The notes beneath the pieces were generated by a model, which was not told the origin of the DNA, made no database searches, and saw nothing but the letters and a program-made list of their open reading frames with translations. Of a stretch of 8,008 nucleotides of DNA, positions 1-6,124 are shown piece after piece. This DNA comes from Deltaproteobacteria bacterium (GTDB taxonomy: Bacteria; Desulfobacterota; Desulfobacteria; Desulfobacterales; ETH-SRB1). Position numbers and translations under genes: made by a program. Location of the stretch: contig DAOUSD010000055.1 in NCBI GenBank assembly GCA_030627405.1, positions 1 through 8,008 on the forward strand. The letters are read 5' to 3'. How positions within the stretch are numbered: the first letter of the stretch is position 1; every line of letters starts with the position of its first letter.

Positions 1-30
1 GCTAACCGCTAATGGCTAAAAGCTAACCGC
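1..30. repeat. GCTAA heptad repeat tract, cut by window edge
   Basis: A tandem 7-bp pattern of form NNGCTAA is visible: a partial GCTAA, then CCGCTAA, TGGCTAA, AAGCTAA and a partial CCGC. The same heptads, including CCGCTAA and AAGCTAA, recur at 7487-7521 and as their complement at 7435-7462. The tract starts at the window edge, so its true length is unknown. No function can be read from it. It resembles the short tandem heptamer families found dispersed between genes in some bacterial genomes. Confidence 0.75.
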
Positions 31-62
31 ACAGGTCGAATAATTTCACTGCGTTATCAGTC

Positions 63-107
63 AAAATCCTCGACGACGTACAAATCAGTACGCCTTACTC
101 GGATTTT
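63..107. repeat. imperfect hairpin upstream of the DUF748 gene
   Basis: AAAATCC at 63-69 is the exact complement of GGATTTT at 101-107. Inside it CGTAC (77-81) pairs with GTACG (88-92) around a 6-nt loop. The segments between these stems (70-76 and 93-100) do not pair well. The structure sits beside the GCTAA heptads and about 55 bp before the next start codon. It may be part of a dispersed intergenic repeat or the terminator remnant of a gene upstream of the window; the sequence does not decide between these. Confidence 0.4.
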
Positions 108-163
108 TCCTTCTAGCCTTGTGAAATGAATTATCTGAAAGTCTATAGAAAAGGGGGTTTTTA

Positions 164-3100
164 ATGTCACGCGTAAAAAAGGGTGCGATTATCACCGCTA
201 TTTTGATTTCGCTATATGGACTTTTTGGCTTCCTGATTGCGCCGTATATTCTCAAGTCCAACCTGATATCAGGCATAGCCGGGCAGCTTGGCCGAAACGC
301 CACAGTGAATGAAGTCAAGGTGAATCCTTTTGTGCTTTCGGTAACGGTTAGGGGCTTTAAAATGAGTGAGCCTGATGGCGGGCGATTCGTTGGCTTCGAT
401 GAACTGTATGTCAATTTCCAGCTTTCCTCGATTTTCCGGCGAGCATACACCTTTGACGAGATTCGTATAATCGCACCCGATGGACGGGTGAAGGTTTTAC
501 CTAACGGCAGCCTGAATTTTTCAGATCTCCTTGCCTCATCGGACCCAGTTGAGCCTCCTCCGGATAAAAGTAATGAGTTGCCGCCTATTCTAATCTTCCG
601 GTTGCAGATCGAGGAAGGACGTCTCGCGTTTAGCGATCTTTCGCGGCCCACACCGTTTAAAAAGGACTTTTTTCCGATAGAGATTACGTTGAATGACTTT
701 AGTACCCGTAAGGACAGCAAAAGTCCGTATGCGTTCACTGCAACCACAGAAGAGGGCGAAATCGTGAATTGGGAAGGCAACTTCTCGGTCAATCCGCTTC
801 GATCTCAGGGGCGTTTTGTACTAACCGGCATCAAGACGCGTACACTATGGAAATACGTTCAGGATCAGGTGCGTTTCGAAATAACCAGTGGATCGATTGA
901 CCTGGCTGCCCGGTATGATATGGATGCCGGCGAAGATGCCTTACATTTTGAAGTGATTGATGGCGAGCTTAAACTCAATGAGTTAACGCTGGTTGAGAAA
1001 GGCGTCAATACGACGCTTATTTCAGTGCCTTGCTTTTCAGTCAAGGGGGTTCACATAGACCTTAGCAACAAGAAGGCTGTATGTGCTTCCGTTAACTCCA
1101 GCAATGCTCTTTTTAAGAGCTGGCTTACTTCCGATGGCACCTTGAATTACCAGGCGCTCTTTGCAATGGATAGCTCTGAAGATGAGAGTAAGACATCATC
1201 TGAGACCCAGGATCCATCAGGAGACAACAGCCAACCCTGGCGCATCAGTGTTAAGGAGCTGACGCTGGAAAACTATGGTGTGGCGCTGGAAGACCGCACG
1301 CTGGTTAAACCAATGCATGTCAATCTGGAACCGATCAACCTGAATCTGAAAAACTTGAGTAATCAGAACGATTCGCAAGCTGAACTTATACTTACCCTTA
1401 AAGTCAACCAGACAGGAACCGTCGGAGTCAAGGGACTGGTCAGCATTAAGCCGGTATCCATGGATCTCTCCTTACAGATTGCACGGATCGCTTTGAAGTC
1501 GTTCCAGTCGTATGTGGATTCCGTTGCACAGCTTGAACTTGTGACCGGCACAGCAGGTCTTGATGGTAAATTTCAATATCGGACTTTGGGTAGTCACGGA
1601 CCTGAAATGCGTTACAAAGGCAGTGTAAGCATCAATGGCTTTGAAGCCATGGATAGATTACATTTCGAGGATTTCCTGAAGTGGGAGTCGCTTTTGTTTA
1701 ACGGTTTGGTGCTTGACGTTCAGCCTGACAAACTGAGCATTTCCGAGATTGTTGCTAATCAACCCTATGCCAGGGTTATCATCTGGCCTGACTCAACGGT
1801 TAATCTGACCGGAATTTTTTCTACTCAGGATGGTGAGACCACCAATGATGTCGATTCAGAGGCACAGTCTCCAATTCCGGTTACTATCGATATGGTTTCG
1901 ATTGAAAATGCTTCGGTGAATTTTTCCGACCTCTCCCTTAAACCAAATTTTGCAATGGGTATCCAGGGTCTGAATGGGACTGCAAGGGGACTCTCTTCCA
2001 AGTCTTTGGCGCGGGCTGATGTCCTGCTCGAAGGCAAAGTGAATAAATACGCGCCGGTAAAGATTGCCGGTCAGATTAATCCTTTGAGCGAAGATGTTTA
2101 CACGGATTTGGCGCTCTTTCTCAAGAACATCGAACTTAGCACTTTCACGCCATATTCCGGCAAGTTTGCGGGTTATGCCATCAACAAGGGGAAGCTGTCA
2201 CTGGATCTCAAATACAAGCTCTCAGAGAACCTCCTTGTTGGCGAGAATGAAATCTTTATGGATCAATTTACCTTTGGTGAGCGCATAGATAGCCCCGATG
2301 CCACAACATTACCAGTCCGTCTCGCTGTGGCTCTGCTAAGGGATCGTGAGGGGAGAATTGACATTGATCTGCCAGTGCAGGGCGATCTGAATGACCCTGA
2401 GTTCAGTTATGGCCGTATTGTGGTAAACGCTCTGGTCAATCTGATCACCAAAATCGTCAGCTCCCCGTTTGACATGCTGGCTGGTCTTGTCGGGGGAGAT
2501 GGGGAAGGGCTGAGTTTTGTGGATTTTGAATTCGGTAGAGCGACGCTTGGGACTGAGCAGATCAGAAAGCTTGAGCAACTGGCCAAGGGGCTCCACGAGC
2601 GACCAGCGCTTAGACTTGAAATCAAAGGAGTTGCGGATACGGAACACGACCGGGTGGCGCTGGCTGAAGCAGAACTGTTAGGCCAACTGAAACGTGCAAA
2701 ACTCGAAGAGCCGGCAGCCGTTGAATTATCACTGGCCGCTCGCACCGAGGATATTTCGCTGTCTGATGATGACCATGCACGCCTCATAACGCAAGCCTAT
2801 GTGGACAGATTTGGAGAACACCCCAGGACATTATTTGAAATCGAGTCGGAGACATCCGAACCACCAAGGATAGAGCCCGAGGTTCTCATTGCCGCTGCCA
2901 AACAACGATTAATCGAAAAGATGCCAGTCGATGAAACCAGCCTGCGGCGTCTCGCCCAGGAGCGGGCAAAACAGATCAAGGATCACTTGATTCGGAAAGG
3001 AGAAATCCCGAACGAACGAGTGTTTATGGTTGAGGTTAAGCTCGACCACGCTTCGGATGCTGATACGATACGCACCAATCTCATACTGTCAGGCATTTAG
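164..3100 (+). CDS. DUF748 / AsmA-like envelope protein
   Basis: This is a 978-residue protein of the DUF748 group, which belongs to the AsmA-like superfamily. An N-terminal membrane anchor (about residues 7-30) is followed by the typical opening of the family, in which short beta-strand repeats describe a conserved outer segment (about 45-125). A long beta-rich, presumably periplasmic body follows. The AsmA-type C-terminal core lies at about 625-755 and includes the stretch LRDREGRIDIDLPVQGDL. The tail (about 782-978) starts FVDFEFGRATLG and resembles an OmpA-like fold. AsmA-like proteins are linked to envelope homeostasis and, in several studied members, to phospholipid transport between membranes; that role is inferred here from family membership only. 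The start is supported by AAGGGGG at 151-157, six bases before the ATG. It appears complete and monocistronic. The length is within the usual range for the family. Confidence 0.85.
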   Translation: MSRVKKGAIITAILISLYGLFGFLIAPYILKSNLISGIAGQLGRNATVNEVKVNPFVLSVTVRGFKMSEPDGGRFVGFDELYVNFQLSSIFRRAYTFDEIRIIAPDGRVKVLPNGSLNFSDLLASSDPVEPPPDKSNELPPILIFRLQIEEGRLAFSDLSRPTPFKKDFFPIEITLNDFSTRKDSKSPYAFTATTEEGEIVNWEGNFSVNPLRSQGRFVLTGIKTRTLWKYVQDQVRFEITSGSIDLAARYDMDAGEDALHFEVIDGELKLNELTLVEKGVNTTLISVPCFSVKGVHIDLSNKKAVCASVNSSNALFKSWLTSDGTLNYQALFAMDSSEDESKTSSETQDPSGDNSQPWRISVKELTLENYGVALEDRTLVKPMHVNLEPINLNLKNLSNQNDSQAELILTLKVNQTGTVGVKGLVSIKPVSMDLSLQIARIALKSFQSYVDSVAQLELVTGTAGLDGKFQYRTLGSHGPEMRYKGSVSINGFEAMDRLHFEDFLKWESLLFNGLVLDVQPDKLSISEIVANQPYARVIIWPDSTVNLTGIFSTQDGETTNDVDSEAQSPIPVTIDMVSIENASVNFSDLSLKPNFAMGIQGLNGTARGLSSKSLARADVLLEGKVNKYAPVKIAGQINPLSEDVYTDLALFLKNIELSTFTPYSGKFAGYAINKGKLSLDLKYKLSENLLVGENEIFMDQFTFGERIDSPDATTLPVRLAVALLRDREGRIDIDLPVQGDLNDPEFSYGRIVVNALVNLITKIVSSPFDMLAGLVGGDGEGLSFVDFEFGRATLGTEQIRKLEQLAKGLHERPALRLEIKGVADTEHDRVALAEAELLGQLKRAKLEEPAAVELSLAARTEDISLSDDDHARLITQAYVDRFGEHPRTLFEIESETSEPPRIEPEVLIAAAKQRLIEKMPVDETSLRRLAQERAKQIKDHLIRKGEIPNERVFMVEVKLDHASDADTIRTNLILSGI

Positions 3101-3104
3101 GGAA

Positions 3105-3122
3105 GTGCCCCTTTTTGGGGAC
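3105..3122 (+). repeat. short GC hairpin, CCCC-TTTTT-GGGG
   Basis: CCCC (3108-3111) pairs with GGGG (3117-3120) around five T residues, just after the DUF748 stop codon. No T-run follows it, so it is a poor intrinsic terminator. Its right arm starts a GGGGACA...GGGACGC...TTAAA motif (3117-3151) that recurs inverted at 3822-3860, so it more likely belongs to a dispersed repeat. Confidence 0.4.
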
Positions 3123-3151
3123 AGTGGGACGCAGTTAAAAACCCCTTTAAT
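3117..3151 (+). repeat. left copy of GGGGACA/GGGACGC repeat
   Basis: Blocks in order are GGGGACA (3117-3123), GGGACGC (3126-3132), TTAAA (3135-3139) and CCTTTAAT (3144-3151). The same blocks, with small gaps, are read on the minus strand from 3860 to 3822. The two copies point in opposite directions on either side of the toxin-antitoxin module. Confidence 0.45.
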
Positions 3152-3154
3152 AAA

Positions 3155-3184
3155 TTGACAAAATTACATTGATCGTGTTATTGT
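3155..3184 (+). promoter_or_regulatory. sigma70-type promoter of the toxin-antitoxin operon
   Basis: A perfect -35 box TTGACA lies at 3155-3160, and a -10-like TATTGT lies 18 bp further at 3179-3184. A start site near 3191 would leave a short leader before the Shine-Dalgarno GGAGG at 3204-3208. A perfect TATAAT also occurs at 3194-3199, but it is only 4 bp from the ribosome binding site, so transcription from it would start inside the translation signal. The first pair is therefore preferred. Confidence 0.6.
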
Positions 3185-3189
3185 AACAC
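3175..3189. promoter_or_regulatory. palindromic operator over the TA promoter
   Basis: GTGTTA (3175-3180) and TAACAC (3184-3189) form a perfect 6-bp inverted repeat with a TTG centre. The dyad covers the proposed -10 box. AbrB/MazE-fold antitoxins are dimers that bind such dyads and repress their own operon, so this is the likely autoregulatory site. The binding is inferred; the dyad itself is visible. Confidence 0.6.
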
Positions 3190-3203
3190 AAACTATAATC
3201 GAT

Positions 3204-3208
3204 GGAGG
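3204..3208 (+). promoter_or_regulatory. Shine-Dalgarno that selects the antitoxin start
   Basis: GGAGG lies one base before the upstream ATG at 3210 but seven bases before the in-frame ATG at 3216. Only the second has workable spacing, so translation most likely begins at 3216 and the first two codons of the longer frame are not used. Confidence 0.75.
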
Positions 3209-3215
3209 TATGGTT

Positions 3216-3422
3216 ATGCAAACGGTTACTTTATCACCAAAATACCAGGTCGTTATACCCAAGTCAGTAAGGAATGTATTGAATCTTCGTCCTGGTCAAA
3301 AGATGCAGGTTATTGAATATAACGGACGGATTGAGTTTATCCTTGAACGAGATATTGCCGAACTTCGCGGGTTCCTAAAAGGCATAAATACGGAATTTGA
3401 AAGAGAGGAAGATAGGATATGA
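3216..3422 (+). CDS. vapB: AbrB/MazE-fold antitoxin (VapB-type)
   Basis: This 68-residue protein has a SpoVT-AbrB swapped-hairpin DNA-binding domain over about residues 1-45. It shows the hallmark order: a short strand, SPKYQVVIPKSVRN, LRPGQKM, then the final strand of the fold. The acidic C-terminal tail (about 46-68, ending FEREEDRI) is the part that would bind and block the toxin. It should neutralise the downstream PIN ribonuclease and repress the shared promoter through the dyad at 3175-3189. Its TGA stop overlaps the toxin ATG in an ATGA, which couples translation. The start at 3216 is preferred over 3210 because of Shine-Dalgarno spacing. The symbol follows the toxin partner; MazE-like would describe the fold equally well. 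Confidence 0.88.
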   Translation: MQTVTLSPKYQVVIPKSVRNVLNLRPGQKMQVIEYNGRIEFILERDIAELRGFLKGINTEFEREEDRI

Positions 3423-3793
3423 ATATCGTCGATTCTTCCGGCTGGCTTGCATACTTCGCAGACGAACCGAATGCAAAACATTTCATAACCCCCTTGAAAG
3501 ATACGGCATCGCTTGTTATCCCATCGGTAACGATATACGAGGTCTTCAAGGTTGTTCTCAGGGAAACAGGTGAGAATGAGGCGCTTCAAGCAGCCGCTGC
3601 TATGCAAAAAGGAAGAGTTGTGGATCTAACAGCCATGCTGGCGATTGCAGCCTCAAAACTAAGTCTGGAACACGGTATTCCAATGGCAGACAGCATTATT
3701 CTTGCAACAGCGAAGTCATTCGATGCCGTAATCTGGACTCAGGATTCAGATTTTAAAAATATTGCCGGAGTGAAGTATTTTCCCCAAAAATAG
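3419..3793 (+). CDS. vapC: PIN-domain ribonuclease toxin (VapC-type)
   Basis: This 124-residue protein has the full length of a single PIN domain. The acidic residues expected for Mg2+-dependent RNA cleavage are visible: Asp5 in NIVDSSG, Glu41 in TIYEVFK, Asp91 in MADSIILATA, and Asp109 in TQDSDF, with Asp111 beside it. Known VapC toxins cleave tRNA or rRNA and stop translation; the target here cannot be predicted. The ATG overlaps the antitoxin stop by 4 bp, and an AG-rich ribosome binding site lies within the antitoxin end at about 3402-3416. The gene is convergent with the sensor kinase gene, with only 29 bp between the two stops. All catalytic positions are intact, so the toxin is probably active. 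No terminator is clear after it. Confidence 0.9.
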   Translation: MNIVDSSGWLAYFADEPNAKHFITPLKDTASLVIPSVTIYEVFKVVLRETGENEALQAAAAMQKGRVVDLTAMLAIAASKLSLEHGIPMADSIILATAKSFDAVIWTQDSDFKNIAGVKYFPQK

Positions 3794-3821
3794 AGCCTTG
3801 GAGTGAAAGCTTGAATTGTGC

Positions 3822-3860
3822 ATTAAGGAAAGTTTAATTCACGCGTCCCCCTATGTCCCC
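3822..3860 (-). repeat. right copy of GGGGACA/GGGACGC repeat, inside sensor kinase 3' end
   Basis: Read on the minus strand, GGGGACA (3860-3854), GGGACGC (3849-3843), TTAAA (3837-3833) and CCTTAAT (3828-3822) match the blocks at 3117-3151 in the same order. This copy encodes the last residues and the stop codon of the kinase, beyond the conserved catalytic domain. Confidence 0.45.
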
Positions 3861-5250
3861 CCGGAAGCCTGATAATAAATGTCGACCCTTTTCCGGGTTC
3901 ACTGACCGCCTCAACGTGGCCGTTGTGGGCTTCCACAATACCTTTAACCATGCTCAGTCCGAGCCCAAGTCCTTTTTCCGTGCTGCTTTGGCCACCACGA
4001 TACAGGCGATCCCAGATCATGGGAAGTTCTTCGGGAGAAATACCGGTTCCGGTATCCTTTACCCTGATGATGACATCTTTATTAAACCGGCCGGCGTTAA
4101 TATGGATGTGCCCTCCCGGAGCGGTAAATTTCACCGCATTGTCTAAAATATTTGATATTGCTTGCCCCATTCGGTCGGAATCTATTGAAATATAAAGGTT
4201 TCCAGGAAGGTTTATATCCATGTCGATTCCTTTTTCTTCAGCCACAAACGCATACATATCTGCAATTTTTCCGATCAGATCACAAATATCCACCTGCTTA
4301 CGATGCATATTCATTGTACCGGTCTCGGCCTCTGAAATATCCATGAGTGTATCCAGCATTTTCAGGATATGATCGGACTCTTCAATGCCTTTTACAAGCG
4401 CTTCCTTCAATATATCAATATCCTCCTCATTCTGCAGCGCCATATCGGCAATATTGCGGAATCGTGTTATGGGTGTGCGCAAATCATGAGCCACATTATC
4501 CAGGGAGTTCTTCATTCCTTCAATGAGACGATGGATATTGTCGAGCATTTTATTAAACAGCCCGGCCAGTTCATCCATCTCATCGCCTGAAAGTGAGCGG
4601 GGCACCATCTCCGTCATCTTTTCAATATCCAGGGACTGTACAGTTTTTATAATGTTCCGGATGGGGCGACGTGTCTGGTATGAAAGAACCATTCCGCCTG
4701 CAAGCCCTAAAATAAACAGTGGAATCATAGCGACCAGAAAAAATTTTTGAAACCGGTTCAGGGCATTATGGGCGCCTTCGCAACTCATGCCGACCTGAAT
4801 CCAAAACCCAGATGAAAGATGCGCTGATTTGACGGCAAGAATGTATTCATCGTTTACAGCAGGCAGACGTATCCAGTCACTACCCGTGTCAGGTGCAATT
4901 TTTTCCAGCGCTGCCAGGTCAAAATCCTGCCATTTCTCCGGCGAAGAAATATAGAAGGTCTTGTTTGTTTTATCGGCAACACGAACAAAAAGCGGATTTG
5001 ATCTTCGGGAATTGTTGTTTTCAATAACAAAATTTTCAAGTATCCTTATGCCGCCGATATCATATAGCGTAGAGATTTCATCCAGCTCAAGAAGGATTTC
5101 CTCATAATTCTGCTTTACAAGTGTTGAGTGAAGAAAAAAATATGTAATTAAAAAAAAGCACAGCGAACTCAATGTAAAAATAAACACATACCAGCCGGCA
5201 ACCCTGAACCCGATGGTTCGGGGCAGATTAATAAGGCGCTTTAAGTACAT
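3823..5250 (-). CDS. CusS-like heavy-metal sensor histidine kinase
   Basis: This 475-residue inner-membrane kinase has TM1 at about residues 17-40, a periplasmic sensor of about 130 residues, TM2 at about 169-190, and a HAMP linker to about 245. The HisKA dimerisation helix carries the phospho-acceptor His255 in DNVAHDLRTPITR. The ATP-binding domain shows the N box (NILDNAVKF, about 368-375), the G1 box (DTGTGI from Asp399) and the G2 box (GLGLGLS, about 427-433). It should autophosphorylate on sensing a periplasmic metal and pass the phosphate to the regulator encoded just upstream. The start overlaps the regulator end by 23 bp, which suggests translational coupling; the local Shine-Dalgarno is only a G-rich run. 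The last dozen residues (GGHRGTRELNFP) lie outside the conserved domain and are encoded by a repeat. The sensor domain has no His cluster, although Cys157 and His161 lie close to TM2. Confidence 0.9.
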   Translation of the reverse strand: MYLKRLINLPRTIGFRVAGWYVFIFTLSSLCFFLITYFFLHSTLVKQNYEEILLELDEISTLYDIGGIRILENFVIENNNSRRSNPLFVRVADKTNKTFYISSPEKWQDFDLAALEKIAPDTGSDWIRLPAVNDEYILAVKSAHLSSGFWIQVGMSCEGAHNALNRFQKFFLVAMIPLFILGLAGGMVLSYQTRRPIRNIIKTVQSLDIEKMTEMVPRSLSGDEMDELAGLFNKMLDNIHRLIEGMKNSLDNVAHDLRTPITRFRNIADMALQNEEDIDILKEALVKGIEESDHILKMLDTLMDISEAETGTMNMHRKQVDICDLIGKIADMYAFVAEEKGIDMDINLPGNLYISIDSDRMGQAISNILDNAVKFTAPGGHIHINAGRFNKDVIIRVKDTGTGISPEELPMIWDRLYRGGQSSTEKGLGLGLSMVKGIVEAHNGHVEAVSEPGKGSTFIIRLPGGHRGTRELNFP

Positions 5251-5905
5251 ACCCGACCCCCCGAACCGTCTTAACCATCTTTTCAGGAAAATCTTTATCC
5301 ACCTTGCTCCTCAACCTGCAGATCAGGACATCCACAACATTTGTCTGGGGATCAAAATGAAAATCCCAGATATGTTCCAGTATCATGGTCTTGGAAACAG
5401 GCCGGTTGGCATTTCGTACCAGGTATTCCAGCAATGCAAATTCGCGCGGCTGCAGCTCAATTTTTTTTCCTGCTCTGGAGACATCTCTTTTCAGAAGATC
5501 CACGGACAGGTCACCCACAGTCAGGCTGGAAGGTTCAACAGCCCCACTGGATCTGCGGATCAGCGCCTGCACACGCACCAGCAGTTCGGAAAAAGCAAAC
5601 GGTTTTACCAGATAGTCGTCCCCGCCTTTCTGTATTCCCCGAACCCGGTCATCCACCGTGCGTTTGGCGCTCAGGATAAGCACCGGGATATTGATATGCC
5701 GCTGTCTGAGTGTTTCGATAATGCTCAGCCTATCCAGCTTCGGAAGCATGATGTCAATGATTGCAGCGTCATACGTTTCTGTGAGAGCCATATGGAGACC
5801 ATCCTCGCCGTCTGCGGAATGATCCACGGCAAACCCCTCCTGTTTCAACCCCTTTATTATAAAAGAAGCAATTTCCTGATCATCTTCCACAATAAGTACT
5901 CGCAT
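5228..5905 (-). CDS. CusR/CopR-like OmpR-family response regulator
   Basis: This 225-residue protein has an N-terminal receiver with the acidic pair Asp8-Asp9, phospho-acceptor Asp51 (DIMLP), Ser79 and Lys101 (KPF). The C-terminal winged helix (about 125-223) includes LQPREFALLEYLVRN and the recognition-helix region TNVVDVLICRLRSKVD, ending KTVRGVGYVLK. This pattern is closest to the metal-responsive CusR/CopR/CzcR group. When phosphorylated it should activate the divergent efflux genes and probably its own operon. The start is backed by AGGAAGGA on the minus strand (5916-5909), three bases before the ATG. The kinase gene follows with a 23-bp overlap. The exact metal cannot be deduced, so no symbol is assigned. 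Confidence 0.92.
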   Translation of the reverse strand: MRVLIVEDDQEIASFIIKGLKQEGFAVDHSADGEDGLHMALTETYDAAIIDIMLPKLDRLSIIETLRQRHINIPVLILSAKRTVDDRVRGIQKGGDDYLVKPFAFSELLVRVQALIRRSSGAVEPSSLTVGDLSVDLLKRDVSRAGKKIELQPREFALLEYLVRNANRPVSKTMILEHIWDFHFDPQTNVVDVLICRLRSKVDKDFPEKMVKTVRGVGYVLKAPY

Positions 5906-5940
5906 AGATCCTTCCTGATCTTACAAATTCGTTTTATCAT

Positions 5941-5977
5941 TTACATTGTAATAATTAATGAAACAGCAAGATGTCAA
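5941..5977 (-). promoter_or_regulatory. probable promoter of the two-component operon
   Basis: On the minus strand a perfect TTGACA is at 5977-5972. The best -10 candidates are TATTAC (5953-5948, 18-bp spacer) and TACAAT (5950-5945, 21-bp spacer). The -10 region overlaps a small dyad, TTACA-T-TGTAA at 5941-5951, built from the same TTACA/TGTAA words as the 20-bp operator. This arrangement suggests autoregulation. Confidence 0.5.
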
Positions 5978-5989
5978 TTAGCAAAATAA

Positions 5990-6009
5990 ACATTACAAAA
6001 CTGTAATGT
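5990..6009. promoter_or_regulatory. 20-bp perfect dyad, likely regulator binding site
   Basis: ACATTACA (5990-5997) and TGTAATGT (6002-6009) are exact complements separated by AAAC. The dyad lies 13 bp upstream of the regulator -35 box and upstream of the efflux promoter, so it can serve both directions. OmpR-family regulators of the CusR/CopR type are known to bind dyads or paired half-sites with TTACA/TGACA-like cores, so the adjacent regulator is the natural candidate. Binding is inferred. Confidence 0.65.
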
Positions 6010-6023
6010 CCATGAAAGGTTTG

Positions 6024-6045
6024 TGTAATGTTGGCCATGTATAGT
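6024..6045 (+). promoter_or_regulatory. activator half-site and -10 box of the efflux operon
   Basis: TGTAATGT at 6024-6031 is an exact copy of the right arm of the 20-bp dyad, placed 22 bp (about two helical turns) downstream of it. A TATAGT -10 box follows at 6040-6045. No good -35 box is present at the expected 6017-6022, as is usual for promoters that depend on an activator bound near -35. Transcription would start near 6052, giving a leader of about 70 nt before the ATG at 6125. Confidence 0.5.
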
Positions 6046-6109
6046 GCCTGCGAGATTAAAACGTAAGATATAATTTACACAATTCAACCTGCCCCTTAAC
6101 CAGGCATTA
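6042..6109. repeat. short inverted repeat in the efflux leader
   Basis: TAGTGCCTG (6042-6050) and CAGGCATTA (6101-6109) are complementary at 8 of 9 positions. The left word is identical to the first nine bases of the right end of the insertion-like element at 7352-7593. The match stops after nine bases, so this could be a decayed relative, a leader hairpin, or chance. Confidence 0.3.
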
Positions 6110-6124
6110 CAGGAGGCGATACGC

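Noticed and set aside
85..792. Long minus-strand open frame (235 codons) opposite the DUF748 gene
   Set aside because: It lies antisense to a clearly conserved protein, its translation is low-complexity and Ser/Arg-rich with no recognisable domain, and it has no supporting start signal.
3105..3122. Intrinsic terminator for the DUF748 gene
   Set aside because: The T-run is in the loop and none follows the stem, and the right arm belongs to a repeat seen again elsewhere.
3210..3215. Upstream ATG as the antitoxin start
   Set aside because: It is one base from the Shine-Dalgarno, too close for initiation; the ATG at 3216 has normal spacing.
3776..3793. TATTTT/AAAATA hairpin as a terminator at the toxin stop
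   Set aside because: The stem is short and made only of A-T pairs and no T-run follows.
5213..5989. Long plus-strand open frame (258 codons) opposite the response regulator
   Set aside because: The opposite strand encodes a textbook OmpR-family regulator with all key residues; this frame is a shadow and covers the divergent promoter.
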